NCBI RefSeq assembly: GCF_001425685.1
Contig: NZ_LMCY01000016.1
Coordinates: forward strand, 211-56,345
Length of the DNA: 56,135 bases
Source: Massilia sp. Root335
Lineage (GTDB): Bacteria; Pseudomonadota; Gammaproteobacteria; Burkholderiales; Burkholderiaceae_D
Direction of reading: 5' to 3'
In this document: positions 10,146 to 17,695 of the stretch, piece by piece
How positions within the stretch are numbered: position 1 is the stretch's first letter
Layout: the number at the start of each line of letters is the position of its first letter
Program-made: the position numbers and the translations under genes
The notes under the pieces: model-generated
What the model was told of the DNA's origin: nothing
The model's database searches: none
The model's input: only the letters and a program-made list of their open reading frames with translations

Positions 10146-10829
10146 ATGCCACGTATCACCGATACCGACGTCACCGATACCGACGGCGCCCTGTTCGAAC
10201 GGCTGCGCCCGCGCCTGAAAGCGATCAGCCTGCGCATCGTCGGCAGCGAGGCGGACGCCGAGGACGTCGTGCAGGACTGTTTTCTCAAATGGCATGGCAC
10301 CGACAGCGACGCGCTGGCGACGCCGGCGGCCTGGCTGACGACCGTCGTCCGGCACCAGTCGATCGACCGCCTGCGCCGGCGCGTGCGCGAAGCGGCGGCG
10401 GCGCACGCCGCGCTGGAACTGGCGCCCGCCGCGGCGCCCGTGCCGCCGGAAGACACCCTGTTGCGGCGCGCGGCACTGGCCGGGGCGCTCGCCCGCCTGC
10501 TGGCCTGCCTCTCGCCTGCCGAGCGGCTGGCGCTCGTCCTGCATGACGTCCTGGACTGCAGCCATGCCGACATCGCGGCGGCACTCGGACTGAGCCCGGC
10601 GAACGCGCGCCAGCACCTGTCGCGCGCGCGCCGGCGCCTGCGCGCGCAGGCGGACGAGACCCCGCCGGACGAGAAGCTGTGCCGCGAGCTCATCCGCCGC
10701 TTCCATGCCGCGCTGGACGGCCGCGACGTGCCGGCGATGGTGACCTTGCTCGGCGACGCGCAGCCGCTTGCCGTACGTGCGCGCGCGTGCGCCAACGATG
10801 CGGTGTACGCGGTGCTGGCCGCGGCCTAG
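10146..10829 (+). CDS. ECF sigma factor, ECF41/SigJ-like with a shortened C-terminal domain
   Basis: The 227-residue protein directs RNA polymerase to an alternative promoter class. Sigma region 2 is at about 15-80 (IVGSEADAEDVVQDCFLKW, then TPAAWLTTVVRHQSIDRLR) and region 4 at about 110-160 (LSPAERLALVLHDVL then the helix-turn-helix SHADIAAALGLSPANARQHLSRAR). A SnoaL/NTF2-like extension starts near residue 178 (CRELIRRFHAALDGRDVPAM) but stops after about 50 residues, whereas group members continue for 100 or more. The WLPEP linker and DGGGR motifs expected in true ECF41 proteins are absent. GAGGAGA lies upstream of the ATG. No anti-sigma gene or carboxymuconolactone-decarboxylase-type partner is adjacent. 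Confidence 0.85.
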   Translation: MPRITDTDVTDTDGALFERLRPRLKAISLRIVGSEADAEDVVQDCFLKWHGTDSDALATPAAWLTTVVRHQSIDRLRRRVREAAAAHAALELAPAAAPVPPEDTLLRRAALAGALARLLACLSPAERLALVLHDVLDCSHADIAAALGLSPANARQHLSRARRRLRAQADETPPDEKLCRELIRRFHAALDGRDVPAMVTLLGDAQPLAVRARACANDAVYAVLAAA

Positions 10830-10921
10830 CATCTCTGACTTTCTACAAAGGCCGCCCGACATGTGCATGGACCGGATCGTAAGCGCAGGTTCACAGGGTC
10901 CAGCACAAATCACGGTGCCCG

Positions 10922-11971
10922 CTACGATCGCGGCGGCGCTGCCCGCTTTGCCTGCTTGGCGCGTTCAGCTGCTTGTTCCTTGATCAGGCCGGCTTCAAAC
11001 TCGCGGTCTGTCAGCGATTGGCTGGCGCCGGCGGCTCGATTCGTGTCGTCATCCATATCCTCGGCGATGCGGAAGCCTTCGCCGACACTGCTGCGGTTGT
11101 CGAGGCCGGCATGCCCGCGCATCGTGGGACTGGCGCCTGCCGCACCGCTGTTGTAGTTGCCGCCACGATGAATTGCCATCGCCCCGCCATGAAATTTGGC
11201 GCAAGCTTCGGTCCATGCACGGCCATCCGTCGGCGCGTTTTCATAGGTTAAATGCTGGCAGTCCTCGACGAATTCGCCGACGTTGCCAAGCATGTCGTAC
11301 AGGCCGAAGGCATTCGGCTTGAACATGCCGACCACGGTCGTCAGTTCCGCGTGGTCGTCGCATGGGATGGCTTCTCTCGTCTTTCCGGTCAACTGCGCAA
11401 TCGCCGCCTTGCCGGATTTCTCGAAAGTGTTGGCGAACCTGCATAATTCGGCAGGATTGTCACCGAACGGGTAGCGGGTGTTGCTGCGCGCGCGCGCTGC
11501 ATATTCCCACTCCGCCTCGCTGGGAAGACGGTAATGCTTGCCCGTCTCCTTGGAGAGCCATTCGAGATAAGCGTGGGCATCGTTCCAGCTCACGCACATG
11601 ACCGGGTGATACTCGGTGGCGGCGTTGGCCGGTGAGTCCCAGCTGAGCTGTCCGTATTCCATGCCCCAGTCGTTGGCCGCCAGTTTCCAGCAATCGGTGC
11701 CCATCTGATAGCCGGTGGCGTCGACGAACTGGCGAAACTGCTTGACCGTCGTTTCATACTTGGACAGCTTGAAAGTCCTGACCTGGACCTGGTGCACAGG
11801 CACCGACGCCGGATAATTGCCGTCGGTCGGGTTGGCGGTACTGCCCATCGAGAACTGGCCGCCCGGGACCGTGACCATGAGCGGGACGATCACCGGATCG
11901 GTAGCCGCCCACAGCGGGCCACTCGCGCACGTGGCCGCGACCAGCATGAAAGCGGCGAAAATTTTTTGCAT
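10922..11971 (-). CDS. Secreted formylglycine-generating-enzyme-fold (SUMF1-like) protein
   Basis: The 349-residue protein has a signal peptide (residues 1-23, ending PLWA) followed by a complete FGE-sulfatase fold: VPGGQFSMGS near 37, the YETTVKQFRQFV segment, PVMCVSWNDAHAYLEWLS, LPSEAEWEYAAR, and the closing HRGGNYNSGAAGASPTMRG. True formylglycine-generating enzymes bind copper through two cysteines in this last block; here the block has none, so sulfatase activation is unlikely. Many such proteins are accessory or ligand-binding. ATG 11971 follows AGGA at a good distance; the longer open frame has no signal peptide at its start. No sulfatase is in the window. It converges with the sigma gene and stands alone. 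Confidence 0.8.
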   Translation of the reverse strand: MQKIFAAFMLVAATCASGPLWAATDPVIVPLMVTVPGGQFSMGSTANPTDGNYPASVPVHQVQVRTFKLSKYETTVKQFRQFVDATGYQMGTDCWKLAANDWGMEYGQLSWDSPANAATEYHPVMCVSWNDAHAYLEWLSKETGKHYRLPSEAEWEYAARARSNTRYPFGDNPAELCRFANTFEKSGKAAIAQLTGKTREAIPCDDHAELTTVVGMFKPNAFGLYDMLGNVGEFVEDCQHLTYENAPTDGRAWTEACAKFHGGAMAIHRGGNYNSGAAGASPTMRGHAGLDNRSSVGEGFRIAEDMDDDTNRAAGASQSLTDREFEAGLIKEQAAERAKQAKRAAPPRS

Positions 11972-12245
11972 CGTATCTGTCCTGGGAAAATCGAGCGGCC
12001 AAACGCGGCGCACTCTTGCGCATATTGAAATAAGTGCCAACAGTGGTGTCGGCAGGTCGTGCCTGACAAGCGCTTATTGCGACGAGCAATGCTTTGTCCA
12101 GACAACGCCACAATAACCAAGTTGGATGTCGGCAAATCTCACCTTTTCTATCCACTTGCTTATTACTGGCTTAAACTTCCAAAGCGCCGCTTACCATTCA
12201 GCACATGCCATGCCGGCCTCGCTACGGCACAGGTACGCACACGGA

Positions 12246-12662
12246 CTACGCGCCGCCCCGCGTGCCGCTGCCGCGCGTCCAGGCGCAGTAGGCCATGGCA
12301 CCTGCGACGAGGACGACAGCCGGCGCCAGCAGGCCGACGGCGAGTTTGGCGGCGATCGCGATCGGCGACAACGCGTAGGCGAGCGTGTAGCCCAGGCCCC
12401 CCAGCACCAGCGTCCAGCCGCCGAAGCGGCGAAGGGTCTGGTCGCGTGCCGGATCGCAGGACAGGCGCCCCAGTGCCACCAATCTCTTCGGGAGTGCGTT
12501 GGCGACGACGATCACCACCGAGCCCATCAGCGTGCCCAGCAGCCGCACGGTCGCCTCGGCGCCGACGACGTGACGCTGCCGGAGCGCATTGAGCACCACG
12601 GCCGTCAACAGATAGATCGCAGCGATCAACAGCGAGCGGCGAATCGGGTGGTTCGGCATCAT
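12246..12662 (-). CDS. Small membrane protein of unknown function
   Basis: The 138-residue protein has about four hydrophobic segments (LLIAAIYLLTAVVLNAL near 10-27, LLGTLMGSVVIVVANAL near 42-58, WTLVLGGLGYTLAYAL near 83-98, and a last near 105-128), so it is probably an inner-membrane protein. I do not recognise the family. The ATG pair at 12657-12662 is preceded by AGGGAGG, but 16 bases away; a TTG at 12692 in the same frame lies upstream of that site. Its neighbours are a secreted FGE-fold protein and a broken transposase, and neither suggests a role. Confidence 0.6.
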   Translation of the reverse strand: MMPNHPIRRSLLIAAIYLLTAVVLNALRQRHVVGAEATVRLLGTLMGSVVIVVANALPKRLVALGRLSCDPARDQTLRRFGGWTLVLGGLGYTLAYALSPIAIAAKLAVGLLAPAVVLVAGAMAYCAWTRGSGTRGGA

Positions 12663-12925
12663 GATATCTATATGGACGCCTCCCTTTTGCAAGGTATTTT
12701 TCCGCTTTGTTCAGACGGGGAAAGTCGCAGTTCCATATCCGGCCTTGCGTGCAGCATTGCTGCCGGCCCCGATGAAATCCGCTGACCCACGCCTCATTCT
12801 CCAAACGGGCTACTAGCCCCGGAAATCATTCAGGTTTGGTGAGTCCCGGTCTGACCTGTCCGTCATCGCTGTTAATACCTAACGCAACTGGTGACGTACC
12901 ATCCTTTCTTTTGTAAGTTGATTTT

Positions 12926-13634
12926 TCACGTCGCCGCTCCCGCATGCGGCCGCAAGCTGACGTGGTCCCTGTCATACGCGCGCTCATGGGCCAATACCGC
13001 CCAGATCGTGCGCGCCATCTTGTTAGCCCGTGCGACGATTAACGACGCGCTCATCCAGCCGCGCCAATTCGTTCCACTGGTCGCGCAGTGTGTCGATCAG
13101 CGGCATTGGCAACCGCTCGGCCAACCTCTCGAGCGCCGCCTTGATGCCGGCATCGAAGGCCTTCCTGCCCGTACCAAACACTTCGCCGTACTCCGCCAGC
13201 AGGCCGCGTAGGTTGTTGATCTGCGCCGTGCGCATCTTCACCAGCTGCTGTCGGATTCGGTGCATCGCCAGCACGGCCTGCTGCGCCTCGGTCTTGATCG
13301 CCACGCACTTCACTTCCGGCTGCTGCGCGGCCATGCAGATCGCGCGCGCATCGGCCGCATCGTTCTTGTTCCCGCAGACGAATGCCTTGACCATCTTCCC
13401 ACCCATCAGCTTGACCTCATGCCCCATTGCCTGAAGCTTGCGCGCCCAGTGCTGCGAACCGCCGCACGCTTCCATGCCGATCAGGCAAGGTGCGCGGTTG
13501 GCGAACCACTGCAGAAACTGCGCACGCCTGATCTGCTGGTTGATCACTTCGCCCGTTTCCTTGTCTACGGTGTACAACTGAAACACGCTCTTGGCCGTAT
13601 CGACACCGACCACCGATTTGGGAGTAGCATTCAC
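12926..13634 (-). pseudogene. IS110-family transposase, internally deleted and frameshifted
   Basis: From GTG 13634 the first ~190 residues are a normal IS110 N-terminal DEDD RuvC-like domain: VVGVDTAKSVFQLY, LIGMEACGGSQHWARKL, GNKNDAADARAIC. After LARLDERV the frame is lost. The typical C-terminal tail (ANKMARTIWAVLAHERAYDR then a short basic end) appears in another frame from about 13030 down to a TGA at 12926-12928. The middle Transposase_20 domain with its catalytic serine, about 110 residues, is missing, since intact family members are about 340 residues. The element is therefore dead in its own right. Its ends cannot be placed because the family lacks clear terminal inverted repeats. 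Confidence 0.88.
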
Positions 13635-13637
13635 GAT

Positions 13638-13719
13638 GTGGACCCTCCGGATCAGCCTTGAAAGCTCTTGAAACTTTCACTTTAGGCGCTTCTGACGCCG
13701 TTGGCCCGCGAGGGTCCAC
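13638..13719 (-). other. Structured leader of the IS110 element (RBS-masking stem, possible bridge-RNA remnant)
   Basis: GTGGACCCTC at 13638-13647 and GAGGGTCCAC at 13710-13719 are a perfect 10-bp inverted pair directly upstream of the transposase start. Read on the minus strand, the start-proximal arm contains GGAGGG, the ribosome binding site, so folding would hide it. Smaller hairpins lie inside (GGCG/CGCC and GAAAG/CTTTC). IS110 elements encode a bridge RNA in a non-coding end, so this may be part of one. Confidence 0.5.
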
Positions 13720-13749
13720 CTTCTGCCTTCCTGTCACACGTTCCTGTTT

Positions 13750-14118
13750 CTATCCGCCGTTTTCATGCCGCACGTTGCTTGAATGGCAGCGGTGGGAGGC
13801 GTCCATTTCATTCTCCTTGGTTTGCCTGCGGTCGGTCGTGGCCGGCGTCTCGGGCGTAACCTGCAGACCGAACGCCTGCGCGAATCCCATGAGCGCCTCC
13901 TCGAGCACCGACATCTTCAGCCGATACATGATCGTGCGCCCGCTCTTTTCCGCCTCGATCAGGTCTGCGGCCACCAGCACGGCGAAGTGCGCCGACATGG
14001 TCGGCTTCGACACGTCGAAGGCATCGGCCAGGGCGCCGGCGCCCATTGGCCCGGCCCGCAGCATTTGCAATACCTGGCGGCGCGTGGGATCGGCGAGTGC
14101 TTTGAAAATCGAAGTCAT
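13750..14118 (-). CDS. ArsR-family winged-helix regulator
   Basis: The 122-residue protein opens with MTSIFKALADPTRRQVLQML, the signature of the SdpR/ArsR autorepressor group. The DNA-reading helix is at about 35-55 (ALADAFDVSKPTMSAHFAVL) and the wing at 58-70 (SGRTIMYRL). There are no metal-binding cysteines of the CVC type, so it is not an arsenic sensor. The last ~30 residues (from TTDRRQTKENEM) are unlike the family and run up to the IS110 remnant, so the natural end may have been altered. Within this tail, AAGGAGA precedes a short out-of-frame ATG reading, which could be the start of a lost partner gene. The upstream TTAGCTAA motif could be its own operator. Confidence 0.85.
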   Translation of the reverse strand: MTSIFKALADPTRRQVLQMLRAGPMGAGALADAFDVSKPTMSAHFAVLVAADLIEAEKSGRTIMYRLKMSVLEEALMGFAQAFGLQVTPETPATTDRRQTKENEMDASHRCHSSNVRHENGG

Positions 14119-14127
14119 GATTGATTG

Positions 14128-14145
14128 TTAGCTAAACATCTAATT
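14128..14145 (-). promoter_or_regulatory. Candidate ArsR autoregulatory operator
   Basis: TTAGCTAA at 14128-14135 is a perfect 8-bp palindrome and is followed by a second TTAG half-site (TAATTAGATG on the minus strand). It lies about 10-27 bp before the ArsR start with no ribosome binding site between, so transcription may begin very close to the ATG. An operator here is inferred from position and symmetry. Confidence 0.4.
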
Positions 14146-14414
14146 ACGCCCAGAGCTTTTTAATCGGCGTCCGCCCTACTCCCTATCACGAACGCAAACG
14201 CGGCGCCGCGACCCAGCGCAACCGGCGCCCCGTTTCCGATTGAGCTCCCGCAATCCTTTGCGGGCCATCCCTCCCGATACTTGATGCATCTTGCATGCCC
14301 CCGCATTGGCGGCAGTGATACGCCGCCGGCCCATTCCAGGCTCATCGAGCCCCCCTGCCGTCCCCACCCTGACATTGGACGGGTCAAGCCTGAGACCCGG
14401 ATCGAGAGGTCGAC

Positions 14415-15362
14415 ATGAAGCGTGAAACCGGGCGCCCGCCGCGAGCGCATCTCATGAGAGTCAAAAGCCCGAGTGAAATTCTCGAGACATTGGATGAGGA
14501 TGGAAAACTCGACGGCCTGCCGTTCATGCCCGAAATGGTGGCGTATTGCGGGTCCTGCATCCGCGTGCATCGCAGCGCGCGCCGGACGTGTGTCGTCGGC
14601 CATGGCTTTCGCGAAATGAAAGACGCCGTCTTTCTCCAGGACGCCCGCTGCGACGGCAGTTTTCACGACCAGTGTCATCGTGCCTGCCTGCTGTTCTGGA
14701 AACAGGAGTGGCTGACGCCGGCCGGGGCGATTCCCGTCGCCCAGCCCGCGCCCGCATGGTCGGCGCACGATGCCGCGGCGGCGGCGCGGCTGCGGCGCCT
14801 GCCCACGCGTGACGGCGAGCGCTACGTGTGCCAGTCGACGGCGCTCGAATCGGCGACGACGGCCCTCCATCGCTGGGACGTCCGTCCCCTGCTCCGCGAA
14901 ATCGTCGCGCGCGAACTGGCGCTGTCCGACTTCGTCCGCATTCTGTTCCGCACCTTGTGGCGGCGGGCGGGCGGCGGAAAGCAGGACCAGCTCATCGGCG
15001 TCCCGGGAGCGAAGAGCAGAGGCAGCCTCGACTTGCGGCAGGACGAATGGGTCGCCATCAAACCGATCGAGGAACTCCGGCACAACCTCGATGAGAAAGG
15101 GAGGAATTGCGGATTGACCTTTCCCCCGACCATGCATCATGCGATCGGACACAGCTACCGCGTCGCCTTCCCTGTCCGTCAAATCATCCTCGAGCAGACG
15201 GGCATGATGGTAAAGCTCGGCAATACCGTCGCCCTCGACGGTTTGCTGTGCGAAGGCATCGATGTGGCGATGTGTCCGCGCGCGGAATTTTTATATTGCC
15301 GCGAAAGCTGGTTGCGGCGCGGTGCGGCGCCGGCCGATCGCCCTGGCGCGAACCGTGGCTGA
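14415..15362 (+). CDS. Unknown protein with two copies of a Cys-rich domain
   Basis: The 315-residue soluble protein contains the same ~85-residue domain twice, at about 15-100 and 212-297. Each copy reads: V-K-x-x-x-E-[IL] ... LDExG, [LG]L.F.P.M, a segment with R-V near position 50, then V-x-L-D-x-x-x-C-[DE]-G, seven residues after the first Cys a second Cys, then RA and [ED]xWL. Copy 1 has Cys45, Cys48, Cys59, Cys79, Cys87 and Cys91; copy 2 keeps the equivalents of 79 and 87 but has Glu for Cys91 and Cys for a Trp. I recall single-copy relatives of this domain as uncharacterised conserved proteins; metal binding is plausible. GAGAGG precedes the ATG. The link region between copies is Arg/Ala-rich. 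There is no signal peptide or membrane segment. Confidence 0.75.
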   Translation: MKRETGRPPRAHLMRVKSPSEILETLDEDGKLDGLPFMPEMVAYCGSCIRVHRSARRTCVVGHGFREMKDAVFLQDARCDGSFHDQCHRACLLFWKQEWLTPAGAIPVAQPAPAWSAHDAAAAARLRRLPTRDGERYVCQSTALESATTALHRWDVRPLLREIVARELALSDFVRILFRTLWRRAGGGKQDQLIGVPGAKSRGSLDLRQDEWVAIKPIEELRHNLDEKGRNCGLTFPPTMHHAIGHSYRVAFPVRQIILEQTGMMVKLGNTVALDGLLCEGIDVAMCPRAEFLYCRESWLRRGAAPADRPGANRG

Positions 15363-15410
15363 GGCGTGCCCTGAGCCGTGCCCTGAGACGTGCCCCGTGG
15401 CGTGCCGCGA
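15363..15410 (+). repeat. Four tandem 12-bp units directly after a stop codon
   Basis: Four head-to-tail copies of a 12-bp unit follow the TGA of the Cys-rich protein: GGCGTGCCCTGA, GCCGTGCCCTGA, GACGTGCCCCGT and GGCGTGCCGCGA. The shared core is CGTGCC. The unit length is a multiple of three, and two of the units end in an in-frame TGA. Confidence 0.75.
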
Positions 15411-15428
15411 AGTCGCTTGCTGCGGCGC

Positions 15429-15434
15429 TATAAT
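15429..15434 (+). promoter_or_regulatory. Consensus -10 box for the FUSC gene
   Basis: A perfect TATAAT lies 45 bp before the FUSC-protein ATG, just after the 12-bp tandem repeat. No good -35 is seen at the usual distance. Transcription would start near 15441. Confidence 0.45.
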
Positions 15435-15478
15435 GGACTCATCGTTTCCGGCCGTCCCGCCTCGCGTGATCCGAACAC

Positions 15479-17635
15479 ATGCATTACGTCCTCGCGCCCC
15501 GCACGCTCTTCTTCAGCCACTATTTCTATACCGGCCTGCGGATCGCCACCGGCGTCGTCGGCCTGACAGGCCTGACGTACCACTTCGCCGACCTGCCGAC
15601 CGCAATGGCGGTGGCGATCGGCGCGCTGTGCACCAGCCTGATGGACCTGCCGAGCCCGCTGCGCCACAAGTTCAACGAGATGCTGGCAGGCGTGCTGACG
15701 TGCTCGCTGGTGGCGCTGCTGGTCGGCCTGTGTTCGCCCGTGCAATGGCTGCTGCGCACCGTCATCGTCCTCGTGTCTTTTCTGGCCAGCATGATGACGG
15801 TGTACGGCAGGAAGGCGATGCCGCTGCAGTTCGTCGCCTTGTTCGTGATGATGCTGTCGAGCGGCGCGGCCGCCACGCCGCTGCAGGCGTTGCGTCATGG
15901 CGCGCTGTTTTTTGCCGGCGGCGCCGGCTACATGACCTATGCGATGGCCGTCGTGTGGCTCCTGCGGCGGCGCCTCAAGCAGCAGGTGCTGGCCGAAGCG
16001 CTGTACGAGCTGGCGAGCTACACCTGCATCAAGGCCGGCTGCTACGACATGGCCAACTTTCTGCCCGCGCAGATGGAAAAGCTCGTGCGCCAGCAAAGCG
16101 CGCTGGCCGTGCGGCAGCAGGCCTCGCGCGACCTGGTCCTGCGCGGCAAGCCCAAGGCGGACGAAGCCGTCCTGGTGCAGGTCCACTACGCCATGTTCGA
16201 CCTGTACGAGCTGGTGCTGTCGACGCACACCGACTACGCCCTGCTGCGCCAGCATTTCGCCGGCGGCCCCGTGCTGCCGCTGCTGGGCGACCTGATCGGC
16301 AAGGCGGCGCGCGACATCGAATCGGTGGCCTATGCCATGACGCGCAACCGGCCCTCGCATCCCGTCATCGACTACCGCGACGAGTTGCGCGCGCTCGACG
16401 CGGCGCTGCGCGCCCTGCCGCCGGCCGACAGCGAGGACGCCAATGCGCGGGCGGTCCTGCGCGCCACCTTCAACAAGATCCGCGACATGATCGCGATGAT
16501 CGCGCGGCTGCACGGGGCCAGCGCGGCGCCGCGGGGCACGCTGCCGATGGCGGCCGGCGCGGACCTGACGCCGTTCCTCACCCAGCAGCGCTACAGCATC
16601 GGCATCTTGCTGTCGCACCTGCGCTGGACATCGCCGACGTTCCGCTTCGCGCTGCGGGTGGCGATGGCGATTTCGGTGGGCCTGCTGTCGGCCGGATGGC
16701 TCCCGTACAAGTCGCACGGCTACTGGACGGCACTGACCATCGCCGTGATCCTCAAGCCGAACTTCAGCATGACCCGCCAGCGCCGCACCGACCGCCTGGT
16801 CGGCACGCTGATCGGCTGCATATTGACGGCCGCGATCCTGTATGTCGTCCATGCGCCGGCCGTGCTGATCGGCTTCCTGTTCGTGGCGACCGCGGCCGGC
16901 CCCACGTTCCTGTCCATCAAATACCGCTACACGGCCATCGCCGCCAGCATGCAATCCCTGCTGCTGATCGGGCTGACGATGCCGCACGGCGGCGGCGCCA
17001 TCGAGGAGCGCCTGCTGGACACGGTGCTCGGCACGCTGATCGCCACCTTCTTCAGCTACGTGCTGCCGAGCTGGGAATACCAGAACCTGCCGTGCCTGGT
17101 GGATGCGGTGGCCAGCGCCAACCGCAAATACGTCGACGCCGCCGCCGACCTGCTGCTGGGGCGCGCGATCGACGATTTCCATTACCGGATCAATCGCAAG
17201 CGCTTCATGGACAGTCTCGGGAATCTCAGCGCCGCGCTCGGCCGCATGCTCGACGAACCGGCGGCCCAGCAACGCGCTCCCGCCGAGCTGAACCGCTTTA
17301 CGGTGCAGAATTACCTGCTGATGGCCCATATGGCGGCTCTGCGCCTGCTGTTGCTGCGCTACCCGGAGAACATGCCGCGCGCGGAGGTCGAGGCCGCGCT
17401 CGCCGACGCGTTCGCCAAGGTCAGAAGCAACCTCGGCACGGCGCCGGCGCAAGACACGGTGCCGGACGACGGCCGCACCGTCCGGATCGCGGCCTGGCGC
17501 GGCTGGGCGCCGCTGCAACGGCGGCTGCACCTGCTGCAGCAGGATGCCGCGCAGCTGGCGCTCAGCGGTGCCGCGATCGACAGCGCGCTCGGCCGGGATG
17601 TCCATCGACCGGCTTCAAAAACAGCGAGCACCTGA
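15479..17635 (+). CDS. FUSC-family inner-membrane transporter-like protein
   Basis: The 718-residue protein has the two-halved FUSC/YccS layout: a first membrane bundle at about 18-165, a long cytoplasmic helical part at about 175-390, a second bundle at about 390-525 (ALRVAMAISVGLLSAGWLPYKSHGYWTAL and LVGTLIGCILTAAILYVV), and a soluble C-terminal helical domain. Family members are linked to aromatic-acid, fusaric-acid or efflux functions, often with a membrane-fusion partner; none is encoded here. The conserved YWTALTIAVILKPN segment near 410 is typical of the family. It is followed after 60 bp by the DJ-1-like gene on the same strand, so the two may be co-transcribed. Confidence 0.85.
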   Translation: MHYVLAPRTLFFSHYFYTGLRIATGVVGLTGLTYHFADLPTAMAVAIGALCTSLMDLPSPLRHKFNEMLAGVLTCSLVALLVGLCSPVQWLLRTVIVLVSFLASMMTVYGRKAMPLQFVALFVMMLSSGAAATPLQALRHGALFFAGGAGYMTYAMAVVWLLRRRLKQQVLAEALYELASYTCIKAGCYDMANFLPAQMEKLVRQQSALAVRQQASRDLVLRGKPKADEAVLVQVHYAMFDLYELVLSTHTDYALLRQHFAGGPVLPLLGDLIGKAARDIESVAYAMTRNRPSHPVIDYRDELRALDAALRALPPADSEDANARAVLRATFNKIRDMIAMIARLHGASAAPRGTLPMAAGADLTPFLTQQRYSIGILLSHLRWTSPTFRFALRVAMAISVGLLSAGWLPYKSHGYWTALTIAVILKPNFSMTRQRRTDRLVGTLIGCILTAAILYVVHAPAVLIGFLFVATAAGPTFLSIKYRYTAIAASMQSLLLIGLTMPHGGGAIEERLLDTVLGTLIATFFSYVLPSWEYQNLPCLVDAVASANRKYVDAAADLLLGRAIDDFHYRINRKRFMDSLGNLSAALGRMLDEPAAQQRAPAELNRFTVQNYLLMAHMAALRLLLLRYPENMPRAEVEAALADAFAKVRSNLGTAPAQDTVPDDGRTVRIAAWRGWAPLQRRLHLLQQDAAQLALSGAAIDSALGRDVHRPASKTAST

Positions 17636-17695
17636 CGGAACTAAAGGTCGCCCAATCCGCTCTGTGAGTCATGATCCTGGCGCGGACACGCGGTC

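Noticed and set aside
13750..13850. A separate gene starting at the AAGGAGA/ATG inside the ArsR tail
   Set aside because: The reading is under 30 codons and ends near the IS remnant; at most it is a relic start.
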